Part shown: positions 50,088-60,571 of the stretch, piece by piece
How positions within the stretch are numbered: the stretch's first letter is position 1
Layout: each line of letters begins with the position of its first letter
Assembly (NCBI RefSeq): GCF_000165425.1
Contig: NW_001799266.1
Coordinates: 62,001-126,000 of the forward strand
From: Paramecium tetraurelia
Taxonomy: Eukaryota > Ciliophora > Oligohymenophorea > Peniculida > Parameciidae
DNA length: 64,000 nt
Direction: 5' to 3'
Translations under genes and position numbers: made by a program
Notes under the pieces: model-generated
The model's input: only the letters and a program-made list of their open reading frames with translations
Databases searched by the model: none
Told to the model about the DNA's origin: nothing

Positions 50088-50989
50088 ATGTTCAAGTGTT
50101 TGTCTAGAAAATTAGAGATTGCGAACAGGCCTTAGATTTATAGATTAAGCAAGGGGAAATACAAAGAAGAAGAATTAATTGATGCAGGTGGGTACTCTCA
50201 GATTTGGAAATGTGAAGGGTTTGCCATAAAAAGGATGTTGATTCATTCTCAAGAAACCTACTTGATGGCTAAGTAGGAGATTAATATTATGGTATTGATA
50301 TAAGAATGAATAAGAAGAAAAGATTACCGGAACACCCAAATATAGTGAGATTGATTGATTATGGGGAAGTAAAGATTCAAAATAAGCTGTTCTTTTGCAT
50401 TGTGATGGAGTTGTGTGAAATGAACTTATAAGCAATGCTGACGTAAGAGATGTTAACGGAGAGCAGAATAATAGAAATATTTAAATAGATTCTGGATGGA
50501 TTAGAAGTATTACATGCAGAATAGATTAGTCATAGAGATTTGAAGTTGGAAAACATAATGATCAGACGAGGTACTTGCAAGATATGCGATTTTGGGTCAG
50601 CATCAAATGAGATTATTGATCTGAATGTATTGAGTTAGACTCAATTGAGTGAGATGGAAGAACAATTCAGTAAAATAACAACCATTACTTGCAGACCTCC
50701 TGAAATGATTGATGTGTTTAAACGGCAAATCATAGATTTCAAAGTTGATATTTGGCAATTAGGATGCATCCTATATAGTTTATGTTTTAGAAAGTCTCCA
50801 TTTTAAGATATCAACAAAGTGTCCATTGCACAAGCTGAGTTTGAAATTCCACAATCTTAATTATCATAGAAGACTGTGTCATTGATTTAGAAGATGTTGC
50901 AATTGGATCCCAAAAAGAGACCCAATCTCAAAGAATTGAAATTATTCCTTTATAGTAGAGAGATTGATGATGGCGATGATTTTTAATGA
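50088..50989 (+). CDS. NAK-family (AAK1/GAK-like) Ser/Thr protein kinase
   Basis: One 23-nt intron and 293 codons including stop. The kinase starts ELIDAGGYSQIWKCEGFAIK (Gly loop and VAIK-type Lys), has the catalytic loop ISHRDLKLENIMI, CKICDFGSASNEI (DFG), then EEQFSKITTITCRPPEMIDV and VDIWQLGCILYSLCFRKSPF. GFGSAS plus TT..YR.PEM-like and KVDIWxLGCxLYxLCFxxxPF are the marks of the numb-associated kinase family, which phosphorylates AP-2 adaptor subunits in clathrin-mediated endocytosis. There is no C-terminal adaptor-binding tail: the protein ends EIDDGDDFQ right after the kinase domain, much shorter than animal AAK1 or GAK. All catalytic residues appear present. Confidence 0.85.
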
Positions 50990-51025
50990 AATAAATAATA
51001 ATAATTCTCAATATAAAATAAATTA

Positions 51026-52254
51026 ATGAGTGGTCTTTACAATTAGTTCGATCTCAATAACTTCTTGCCAAGCGCATATGTAGTGGAAGCCTTACCGTTG
51101 TGTTCCATCCAAGAAAATTAAGTTAGATCTGAGAGAGTGGGGGACCAAGATGCTCGCATCTACAGTGTGTACAATCAGAGCAAAGATAGAATCACGCAAT
51201 AAACCAATCTGGTAGATAAGATTGCCAGATTCGTTAAAGAGGATGAAGAGAAAGAAGAAGATCCAGAACAATCAGCTGAAGTGCAGACCAGATACTTTAA
51301 TCTCGATAGTATTGATGTACTCTCGAAGGGAGTATGTAGAAGATGCAAAAAAGTAATTGCTAGTGATAACCAAAGCCTGGCCATTTTGAAAAATGGTGTG
51401 TTGAAGACATTGCTGAATCTAAAGTGACTTGTCGATTTTGCTTGGGAGATCATTATTTTTTAAAATGCCCTAATAGTTTGTGTTTCAAGTGCAACCAAGC
51501 TGGACATATGGCAAAGGATTGTGATGTAGAGGGTATCAAATGTCATAGATGCAACAAAAAGGGACACAAATCTAAAGATTGTAATGTTATCATTATAGAT
51601 GATGAAAATGTATTTGAAAAGGACAAGTAAAGATTAAAGGATCTCTTGTGTTTGAACTGTCAAGAGAGAGGACATTTGAATTGTTTCTCAAAAGGATACA
51701 AGAAATACGATCTACTATACTGTGAAGGCAAGGAATTAAGAGAAAGGGAAAAAATGAATAGAACCGATCATTCTTCAAAGGATAAACATAACAGTTAACA
51801 TCATAATAATTAGGATCGTCATTAACATCACAATAATTAGGATCGTCATTAATATCATAATAATTAGGATCGTCATTAATATCATAATAATTAAGATCGT
51901 CATTAACATCAGAATGATTAAGATCGTAATTAACATCGTCATCATTAACATAATAATTAACATCATCATTAACATGATAATCATCACAATCATTAATAAC
52001 ATAATAATTAATATGACAATCATCATCAATAAAATCATTAACAATCACATAAATAAAAACATTTGAAAGAATAAACCCAAAATTTACCTCATAAAGTCAA
52101 TAAAACAATCTAAAAATAAAAGTATCAGCAATAAGACTCATCTTCACAATATTCCATGTGGTCAGAAGAATCTCCAAATACTAAAAGGATGAATAATAAT
52201 AAATAAAGAAAAAATAAGATTAAATAGAAAAAGCATTTCAAATAATTTAATTGA
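51026..52254 (+). CDS. Multi-zinc-knuckle protein (Air1/2-like) with His/Gln/Asn-rich tail
   Basis: The frame (402 codons including stop, one 23-nt intron) holds at least four CCHC knuckles: CRRCKKPGHFEKWC (formed across the intron), CFKCNQAGHMAKDC, CHRCNKKGHKSKDC and CLNCQERGHLNCF, plus a variant CRFCLGDHYFLKC. This arrangement resembles Air1/Air2 of the nuclear TRAMP RNA-surveillance complex, and other CCHC RNA-binding proteins. The N-terminal part is acidic with VYNQSKDRITQQTNLVDK. The C-terminal ~150 residues are His/Asn/Gln/Asp-rich repeats, coded by a 27-bp tandem repeat, then a basic KKHFKQFN end. It probably binds RNA in the nucleus. The Air identity is a resemblance, not proven. Confidence 0.75.
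51799..51960 (+). repeat. 27-bp coding tandem repeat, about six units
   Basis: Units of CATCATAATAATTAGGATCG plus TCATTAA-type variants start at 51799, 51826, 51853, 51880, 51907 and 51934. Each encodes the nonapeptide HHNNQDRHQ or a variant (HQNDQDRNQ) inside the zinc-knuckle gene. Because the unit is a multiple of three, copy number can change without breaking the frame. Downstream, the pattern decays into irregular His/Asn/Gln codons. Confidence 0.85.
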
Positions 52255-52264
52255 TTATATTATT

Positions 52265-53746
52265 ATGTTTAATAAACCTTAAGAATATGCCGCACAAAAA
52301 AAAGAAGCCTTTCGATCTGAAATCCGTAGAATAGACAGAGAACGAATATTTAATTAAAAAAGGATTTTAATTCATTAACAGAATGAAATGAAAGAAAAAG
52401 ACGATTTAGAATTAACCAACTTAATACCATAAATTATATTATGCCAATAGAATCAGAATATCAAGGAATTAAAACAACTTCATCGATTTGCATTCAATTC
52501 CATCTCAACCAACAATCTTAACTAAATTACTTAGAATCAAGAATTCCTAATTAAAAATAACTACTTATAACACAGCCTCCCAAGTTTGATCATTAAAGAA
52601 GTCCAATGTGAAGTCATTAGAACCCTGGCTAATTCATGTAATCATCCTCTGTTTTTATAATAATAACCTTAAAATTTACTCCAATCTTTAGAAGTTTCAT
52701 ATTAACTACTCCTATCCTTAACAGATACTTAGGATATAAGCGATGTATTCATTATAACTATTTTTTAGATTCTTATATATTTAGGCAATATCTCCAACAG
52801 ATGGCCAGAGATCTGCTAATATTTAATTAAGAGTTTTGATCGTATGTTAGAATTAAGTTCTTCAAATGACAGTAATCTATATAGAAATATTTGTTTCTGT
52901 ATGCATAATATATGTTATGTTATGGATAATCAAAATTTAAGCGTGAAAGATGTAATTGATAGTATTAGCTTAAATTAGAGAATCACCTGCTTAAAAGTAA
53001 TAGACAAAGGAGTTAACAGGAATGATTGCGATTTCTTACAAAATGAAATATTGCATCCTTTGACTGTATTGTATTTCCAAAATGAAGAAATTGATAAGTA
53101 CTTGATGAGTTCAAAAATAGTACAATATGTAATTACAACTTTAAAAGGAGAATTTGTAGAAACAACTTTGCAAGTTTTGAAATAGTTTTCATTAACTGAA
53201 ACCATAAGCTTTTCGAATGTATGTGTTCAAATGATATAATAATAGTTTCTAATTGAATAGGATATTTTGGGGATAGCTTACGAGTATAGCAACAATCGAA
53301 AGAAGTAAATTAGAAAATTTTCATTCCTAATTGTGATCAATCTGGCTTATAATGATAGTAAAATCTCAAATAAAATTGTTAAACATAAAATCATCAATAG
53401 AGTTATTAATGGCTTAAATGCATCAGGAATATAGGAAAAGCAAAATTGCATTCAAGTCATCCAAAACCTACAAAAGACAGGGGACAATGCAGTGTTTTAA
53501 ACTCTGATAGAATTGGGTACAGTAGAAATCATAGGAAATTTGATTGATGAAGTGGATACAGTAGTTTTAAAAATCTTTGTAGATGCTCTTTGTAGATTTC
53601 TAAACTATGCAAAAGAAGTTCAATCCAATAAAGTGATTGAGGATATCAAGAAGATTAAACCTAAATTAGAATTAATATATAACGACAACAAAGATCCAAA
53701 ATTTTAAGATCTATTTCAATTGTTTTTATAGCTCTTATAATAATGA
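52265..53746 (+). CDS. Divergent importin-alpha-like armadillo protein, intronless
   Basis: One frame, 494 codons including stop. The N-terminus (MFNKPQEYAAQKKEAFRSEI, then RRIDRERIFNQKR) is basic and resembles the importin-beta-binding segment of importin-alpha. Helical repeats follow: SLIIKEVQCEVIRTLANSCN, IFQILIYLGNISNRWPEIC, FSFLIVINLAYNDSKISNK and ALCRFLNYAKEVQSNK. The usual armadillo landmarks (Gly turn and W..SN ladder) are weak, with WPEIC and W-poor helices, so cargo binding through the Trp/Asn array is doubtful. Alternatively it is a more distant ARM/HEAT protein. If correct it is a nuclear transport adaptor. It ends 78 bp before the tRNA gene. Confidence 0.6.
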
Positions 53747-53824
53747 TGTTATATTTTATAAGTAATATAAAAATCATAAATCTCAAGTCGTTCATAAGAA
53801 AATACAGGGCATTTAGTTTAATAC

Positions 53825-53898
53825 GCCCGGATAGCTCAGCTTGGTAGAGCGAGAGACTCTTAATCTCTAGGTCCAGGGATCGAGACCCTGTTCGGGCG
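53825..53898 (+). tRNA. tRNA-Lys (anticodon CTT)
   Basis: A 74-nt cloverleaf: acceptor stem GCCCGGA pairs with TTCGGGC (one G-T pair) plus a G discriminator. The D arm is GCTC...GAGC, the anticodon arm AGAGA-CTCTTAA-TCTCT gives anticodon CTT, and the T arm is CAGGG-ATCGAGA-CCCTG. The loop differs from the usual TTCGANNC start by carrying ATCGAGA. No intron and no encoded CCA. It reads AAG. It has nothing to do with the reassigned TAA/TAG codons. Confidence 0.95.
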
Positions 53899-54126
53899 TA
53901 AATTTTTTATTTTTATAATTTAATTAATTAATAATTGATTAATAATTATTAAATATTAAATTTTAAATTACATTCATTTATACTCATAAAGCAACTAATA
54001 AATGATATTCATTTTTATAGAAGACTTAGTATTAATAATAGACAATAAATGGAAAAAATTAAACGGAGTGGTTTGGAAGGAATATAAATTATAATTGATT
54101 GGATAATATATATGAAAATGATATAA
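53899..54126. other. Short AT-rich intergenic stretch with tRNA terminator region
   Basis: A T-rich run (ATTTTTTATTTTT) directly follows the tRNA (53901-53913), the expected RNA polymerase III terminator. The rest is AT-rich spacer before the convergent PiggyMac-like gene stop. Nothing else seen. Confidence 0.6.
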
Positions 54127-56064
54127 TCATTTACTTTGTCTATTCATGTAGGATTATTAATAAGCTTCTGAATTACCCAATGTTGATTGTTCGAACTATG
54201 CGGACTATTAAAGAACTGGTAAATCCATGGCAGATTGAACGTATTTCTTAGGTTCTTAATGGAAGAGTGAAAAGCATTCAGTAGCACACAGGGTTATCAG
54301 TTTTCCTGAAATTTCAGAGCATGATTCACATTCTACCATTTCTGTAGGAACCTTTTTACAAACAAGACAAACAAGTTTATTTTGTAATTTTGCAGGAGGA
54401 TTACATTTTCTTGGGACATGGAAATTGATCTTAGGCAATAGTTCCATATCTTGAGGATTGAAACTACCCATAATATCAGTCACAATTCCGATAGTTGAAT
54501 ATCTTGGTTATGCAGTTTGAAGATTGTGATGTGTTTCTGAAACATTTGGAATATTCTTCATTTTAGTTCTGAGTAATTGTTTAGCTAGAGTAAGTCTAAA
54601 CTCTAAGAAATTGATTTGAGAATTTACTTTCTGAATGCTTTTAAATGCAATGAAACTATTCCAAATGACGATCTCTTACATTTCAGTATAGATGGCTCCA
54701 TTGACAGTGGCTGAAGAGAACAAACACTTATAAGCATCTGATAGAGCAGGATATTATTCTACTAATTTAATGTATTCCTAATAAATGACAACTGCATAAC
54801 TCTTTTTATCTTGACTGGTGTTTCTGTGAAATCCATCAGCAGTTGAAGCAAAGACTTTGAAATCAGCTTAATTAGGAGTGAGCAATTTAAGCAACATCAC
54901 ATGATTGTTTGTTACAAGTCCATCTTTGAAGTCTATCTTCTGTGTTTAAGTAGTTGATGCCAAAATACCACATGAGTATATAGCAAAGAATTCCACTAAT
55001 ATTTGCACTTACTCTAGAGTTAGCAATTCCTGCTGGAAATATAATTTGTGATTCTTGTGTTTATATGGATCCAACATGTTAAATATTGTGTTGCTGACGT
55101 TTTCCCTAAAACAAAATCGAATGGCTATTATATATTGTGTTTGTACATCCATAAGCAATATACATTCGATTGATCTCCCTTATAGATCTTAGGCTTCAAA
55201 TAGATTGTTTTTAATAACTGCCAAACATTGACCTGCATCATGAGATATCCTAAATTTCTTATTCAATTTCTTTGTTAAATAGCTGTAGACTTCTCCTTCC
55301 ACTTTGAATTTCTTCTCAACATCCTCCTATTTCAAATTGTGATACTTTGCTTGAATCATCACCTCATCTCTCAAATTCGTATTTTATTCCAAGAACTTAA
55401 ACCTACCAACTTTGATTAATTCTCCGATCTTATTACGGAATGGCAATTTATCATTAAAATAGTCTTCTGGATCAGGCATTCTATTGTAACCCATCAGAAT
55501 TTTCACTCCAAAATATTCGTATATCTAATCCAATTTAAATAATCTCTTTTTAACATCCTTCTCATGTTACTCTGAAAAGTGATCCTTCATCTAATCATTA
55601 ATCATTTTCAAGATGCTCTAAACTATTTGTCTATGAAACAAAGAGTAATAAATGTCCTTTGCATCATTTGTTACTTATGATTTCCAAAAATTATAAGCAT
55701 TTCTATCTCCTTAAAATGGTAACTGCTTTGTCGTTGTACTTGAAGCATTAATTGATTGCCATTTGCTTTTTGAATAAAAGTCTGGATTCTCTGCCAGTTT
55801 TTTGCCAACTTGCAATCGCAATTACTCAGATCTTATAGTTTATCCAGGTGCATGCTCATGTTTCAAAGGTTCTTATTTATCTAATTTGATTGGTGCTGCT
55901 GGTAACTAAACTTCACAATCAATTACACTTTGACTTATCTGATTCTTTTGGTTATTTACTTCCACTACTGCTTGCTCTTCTTCATTATTATTATTATTAT
56001 TAATTTATTCTTGTGGATTCTAATCTTCAGCAACCTCTCTATCGTTTTCTTATTCAATATCCAT
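54127..56064 (-). CDS. PiggyMac-like domesticated PiggyBac transposase
   Basis: A single frame of 646 codons including stop. An acidic, Gln/Asn-rich N-terminus is followed by a PiggyBac-type core: YEYFGVKILMGYNRMPDPED, DYFNDKLPFRNKIGELIKVG, RFKFLEQNTNLRDEV, ISHDAGQCLAVIKNNLFEAQ, KLYFQQELLTLEQVQILVEF, then GILASTTQTQ, DFKVFASTADGF, VVIYQEYIKLVEQYPALSDA and TEMQEIVIWNSFIAF. These line up with the order of PiggyBac blocks (DNFFTS, GT.R, ST, YN..M..VD, W). Near residue 565 lies a Cys-rich zinc-binding module (CLVCKKVPTEMVECESC...C...C). Only the first acidic position (SHDAGQ) seems kept; the second DNF block reads FQQ. In Paramecium, PiggyMac and its Pgm-like partners excise internal eliminated sequences during macronuclear development. 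This resembles a catalytically inactive partner. Confidence 0.75.
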
Positions 56065-56621
56065 TTATTTTTTAATTATCATTCATTATTATTTTCCATC
56101 TGTTTTAAAGATATTATTTTCCAGGAATTTTTAATTATTGTATACAAAATTTTGCTATCTTTATTTCCTTAAGCTATTTTCATCTTAAGACCTCAATACT
56201 CAATTCCTTCCTATTAGCATCACTCAATTAACTCATCTTAACGAATTTGACAACTATTCAACATTCCAAGTATAAGCCGTTTGATATATATTGATTAATG
56301 CAATCAAATAAATGAATTATCTGATAATATGAAATCAAATAGACTCCTTTATATGTACATTTTATTGCATTCGACCAGTCAAGAAGTATCACATTAAAGA
56401 GAGTCAATATCTTCAGTTGAATTATATTTTATCAAGAATAGATAAAATTTCCATTTTATAATAATTTGAATTAAATATAAAATCAATAGTAATCTACAAA
56501 AATTGTTCCATAGTTTTTACATTTAAACTAAAATAAATAATTTGATAATAACATATCTATTAATACAATAAATAATCTTTTTGAAATTAACTGCCAAATA
56601 ATTAATATTCATTTAATTCAC
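56065..56621. other. Intergenic AT-rich stretch
   Basis: About 560 bp between the start of the PiggyMac-like gene and the stop of the next co-oriented gene. No credible code-6 frame or RNA gene seen. Confidence 0.55.
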
Positions 56622-59009
56622 TCATGGTTTTAAGTATTTAAAAATAGATTATCCTCCATTTTGTTCATTTTCATATGCTTTATTGATTCCTCTATTAGTT
56701 TTTCTTCCATTTTAAAATTCACCTTTGTATAATAAAATTTTTTTTTCTTCTGCTTTGACAATCTCCCACCCCCATATTATCTATCCATATTTAAATATTC
56801 CAAATTATAAAGTCTCTTGGTTTATTCTCTGAAATCCTTATCCATGAGGCTTATCATTGACTAAGTATCCAATATAGTTTTTTTTAATTTAAATACTGCC
56901 AAATTCTTTTAGATAATCTAAGTACTTGTAATCTACTTTAATCCTTACACTATATTTTTATTCGAAAAACATTTATATTTCCTCACATAATTCTGATGGT
57001 AACATCCCATAAGTCAACATTATTTCTGCATATTTTTGTCTAAATTTGTATTTGAGTGATGGATATATATGATTGACTCCTGAAATAAATTATTAGACAT
57101 CTTATTTATTTTTTATTCCAATATCTATGCAGCTGAATAATGTCTTCAAATACTGACTTTTGAGTTTTGCTGATATAGATTGATATTCTTCAAAGCCTAA
57201 TAAATATTTAAGTTATTTTTCGTTAATGAACGCTTGAGCCTTCTACCTGGTTCTTAATGCTAAATTAAATGGGAATTATTCAGCACCATATTTCTTTTTT
57301 TCCTCCTCCTTTTTTTCAAGAGTATCTTTATATTCTGGTAAACCTTTTAAATAATAAATTGAAATTATCTTTTATTAAACTTAACTCAACTTAACAGGGA
57401 CTTAGGCTTCGATTTTAAGTTCTTTTTTTCTTAATTTGATTAAACCTGCTATTTTTTTAGGTGAGAAGTATGGCTTAGCTTCAATATTTGTAAGTTAATC
57501 TGTTACTTCATCAGGAATTTAAAATTGCTTCTTCCATTAAAGAATATTTGCTTCTTTTAGATTATAATAATAAATTATATCTTCTTCTGGCGCTTCCATT
57601 TCATAATTATAAAAGTATTATAGAGCCTACTTCCTATTTTCTACCAGAAATATATTTTCTTTAAGCTTCTCAATGTTATTTTTATGACTTTGTTGTATCG
57701 CTTCATTTTAACTTGTTTCTCTCTAAGAGATCTCAGAGAGTTCAATCAGCAATCTCATTAGATCATCCAAATAGGATTAAACCTCTTTAAGATCAAGTTG
57801 AAGTAACATATGAAAATCCAAAAAACACCAAAGTTTTTGTTCATTATTTTATTAAAAGAATTTTCCCAATTCAGGATAAATTTATTTTTGTACTAATTGG
57901 AGAAATTTATCCATTGCTTAAATAGTCCCATATTTAGTGACCTTTGCTTTACAACATGTTACAGGGTTGGGAAAGGTTCTATTGAATTCTGTAATTATAG
58001 AGCTCGTGCTTAATTAACCTTGCTAAACAATTACACTGGTTGGAAACTTTTAGGATATATTTAACTATACATTATATTAATATGGTTATTATTATTATTA
58101 TTATTATCTTTAATTTTCAGGATAAAACAGCATCTATAATCCTTAACCTATTTGACTATCTATTAGAGTTATTTCGTTAATTTTTTTGTCTAATTCTACT
58201 TTTTATAAAGCATAAAATGTTTCAATTGGTGGATTGATATAATCTTTAGGATAAAATATTTGAATAATGATTACTCCAATAGCCCATGCATCTAGATTAA
58301 AGGAATTTTAAGGAACATTCAGAACATCTTCGAATTATTTTTATCGTTTCATTTATTCTCTTATATTATCGAACTCAATAATTCTCATATCATAATCTGG
58401 CAAATTTTAAATGATATCTAATATTATCTTAGGATTATAAAAATAATAATCTTTCTGCCAGTTCTATTCTGACCTTCTATCAAATTATTAAATATAATTC
58501 TAATGAAATGTTCTATTACTCCCAAAATCTGAAAAGAAAATATCATTATCATAAAAGAATACATTATTAGGTTTAATATTTTGATGGAAAACATTACTTG
58601 ATCTTAATATGTTATAAACTTCTAAGAGTCTCTTGCTCACAAATATTTTTCTTTCTATTCCTGGCGCTTGATTTTTGATATATTTTAATATTGGAGCACA
58701 TTTATCATCATTATAATATGCAATCATTACAACTTTTCTATTCTTATTTTCACTTTGGAATATAGTAAAATTCTTAATTTCCAAAACACAATTCTTATTA
58801 TTAAGGCTTGTTTAGATTTTAATTTCATTTCTAATTTCCTCTATAAAATAATCTTAATATTATCCTTGAATCCTTCTTTTCTTAATCCAAAATACTTCAT
58901 TTTCATTCCTGCTTTTATATTATATGGTAAAAGGTTGATCATTCAAATTTAGCTTAGTAAGAGGACTATATTTTCTATAGAAGTCATCTTTGGTCAATTC
59001 AATATTCAT
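56622..59009 (-). CDS. Pseudokinase with C-terminal MORN-type repeats, intronless
   Basis: One frame of 796 codons including stop. The N-terminal ~280 residues resemble a protein kinase: VVMIAYYNDDKCAPIL, then RLLEVYNILRSSNVFHQNIK, PNNVFFYDNDIFFSDFGSNR, later FNLDAWAIGVIIIQIFYP. The catalytic HRD is HQN, so the catalytic Asp is missing, while DFG is kept; a typical Lys33-type VAIK is not obvious. It should bind but not phosphorylate. A helical, Lys/Gln/Glu-rich middle follows (KFLQLVQKQIYPELGKFFQQ). The C-terminus carries MORN-like units: YIGYLVNDKPHGQGF, FGIFKYGQIIWGWEIVKAEE, LYKGEFQNGRKTNRG and NGGQSIFKYLKP. It shares this layout with 37533-39929. Confidence 0.78.
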
Positions 59010-59504
59010 AAAAATAAAATAAAAAAATATTCTATTAATAGAGATTCATAAATTTAGGTTATCTAATTAATTAAGTCATCACCACTGATACGTTTATAAG
59101 GTCATAATAACATGATAACCGAAATTATTATAATTGAATAATTATATGCTTAAAATACGGATTCAATTTCTAAGTTTAATGTTAGAATAATTAATGTTAA
59201 GTATATCTAAATCTATAAAAATAATTCTAGTTTGGATTGAACAACTCTGGAACTTAATTAATATAATTAACAATCATAATCAATAAGAAATTAATAAACT
59301 AAATTAATTAATTAATTAATTAAGAAAAGAGTCTTTAAGACTACTCTGAAGGAATAGGGATAGTTAAATAAATTCTAATACTTAAATGAATAAAACTTTA
59401 AGGAGAATGATTGGTTTGATTTATTAGATTTTAGAGGTAGATAATTTGAGTATTTAATTTAATCATACAACCCACATATAGAAATTGATTTGAGAATAAT
59501 CTCA
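59010..59504. other. Intergenic AT-rich stretch
   Basis: About 500 bp of AT-rich sequence between co-oriented genes, including a TTAATTAA-rich run near 59302-59322. No coding frame or RNA gene seen. Confidence 0.55.
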
Positions 59505-60390
59505 TCATTATTATTTTTTAGTTTTAGATATACCATAATTCCTTTCCAGGTAATCTATAGTGGGAGTTGTAAGAAGAGCTTGGCAAAAGTAAGCTATAAT
59601 TCTAGCTTGCCATCCTGCATATAAACCAGCAAGACCGTAATTTTGATACACAATCCTAAAAGACTAATACAAAGAAATTTTTCTATAGTTTTGGTTTTCT
59701 TCCATTTAAACGAGTGTTTTGATTGTATCGAAGGGATGCACTAATTTAAATCAAGAATCATACCTGCTAAGATGTTCAGAATGCTACTCAAGGTTGAAGC
59801 AATCAATGAATTAACTATTGAGAGAGGTTGTCCAGGATCTGCTTTTAATGCATAACGGACTTTGTGATCCCAATACAAATAGTTTGTCCATGAGACTACT
59901 TGTCTTGTTGTTTGAATTCTAAATCCTACATAAATAGATTGCAATGTTATATATTTAAGATAGCCAAAGCCTGTAGCCATGGAGGTCATCTTCAATGTTT
60001 TCAATCTTTCGAAGGGTGTAATAATGCAACTTTCAAATAGGCCAATGCTTGCTCCTGTGATTATTTTGTTTATTGATTGGTTGTGGATGTGATCATTCAA
60101 CATGGAAGGAATGAAAATCATCATAGGCCATCTGTAGTATTGTTTAACCATGTTTCTAAGAAAGCTAGGGTAAAAGCCGTCGTAAAAACCAATCAATCCT
60201 CTTGCTCCTTTGATGTCCAAGTAACTCTAAAGTATAAGATCTATTATTATACTTATATATAAGTTATTCCTTATTTGGATTGCTTATACGTCTTGATTCT
60301 GTCCAAAACATGTTCTAAAGGCATTGTTAATGCAACTCTAAACGCTCCTATGACTTAGGTTTCAATTAAGGCTTTAATGTAATCTCCCAT
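59505..60390 (-). CDS. Mitochondrial carrier family (SLC25-like) transporter
   Basis: Three repeats, each with a carrier signature: MPLEHVLDRIKTYKQ (repeat 1), ITPFERLKTLKM (repeat 2) and HPFDTIKTLVQ (repeat 3). Introns of 26 nt (near 60230) and 23 nt (near 59755) give 279 codons including stop, about the usual 280-300 for the family. Membrane-helix segments are visible (GASIGLFESCIITPF; SIVNSLIASTLSSILNILAG). The second half of each repeat has GLxxxYxGF-like turns (LIGFYDGFYPSFLRNMV; GLAGLYAGWQARII). It is an inner mitochondrial membrane exchanger. Substrate residues cannot be assigned by eye. It is divergent from the glycine-rich protein gene with 181 bp between starts. Confidence 0.85.
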
Positions 60391-60571
60391 TCGTGAGAAA
60401 AGGTAAATTCTTTAAAAAAAAATTTAACTATGGATCAGATTAATTTAGCTTTTATATGAAACAGACTTTATTGCAAAAAAGAGAGAGTTTCTGAAAGTGA
60501 TTTCGATAAATTCACACTTATAACACCTTTGTATAACAACACTTGATATAATAATTTAATAAATTATAAAT

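Noticed and set aside
51593-52048. Asp/Asn/Tyr/Val-rich 151-codon minus-strand frame
   Set aside because: It is the antisense shadow of the 27-bp His/Asn/Gln repeat in the zinc-knuckle gene; the regular pattern comes from the repeat, not from a protein.
53825-53898. A suppressor-type tRNA explaining TAA/TAG as Gln
   Set aside because: The anticodon is CTT, so this is an ordinary lysine tRNA. The code reassignment is supported by the genes, not by this locus.
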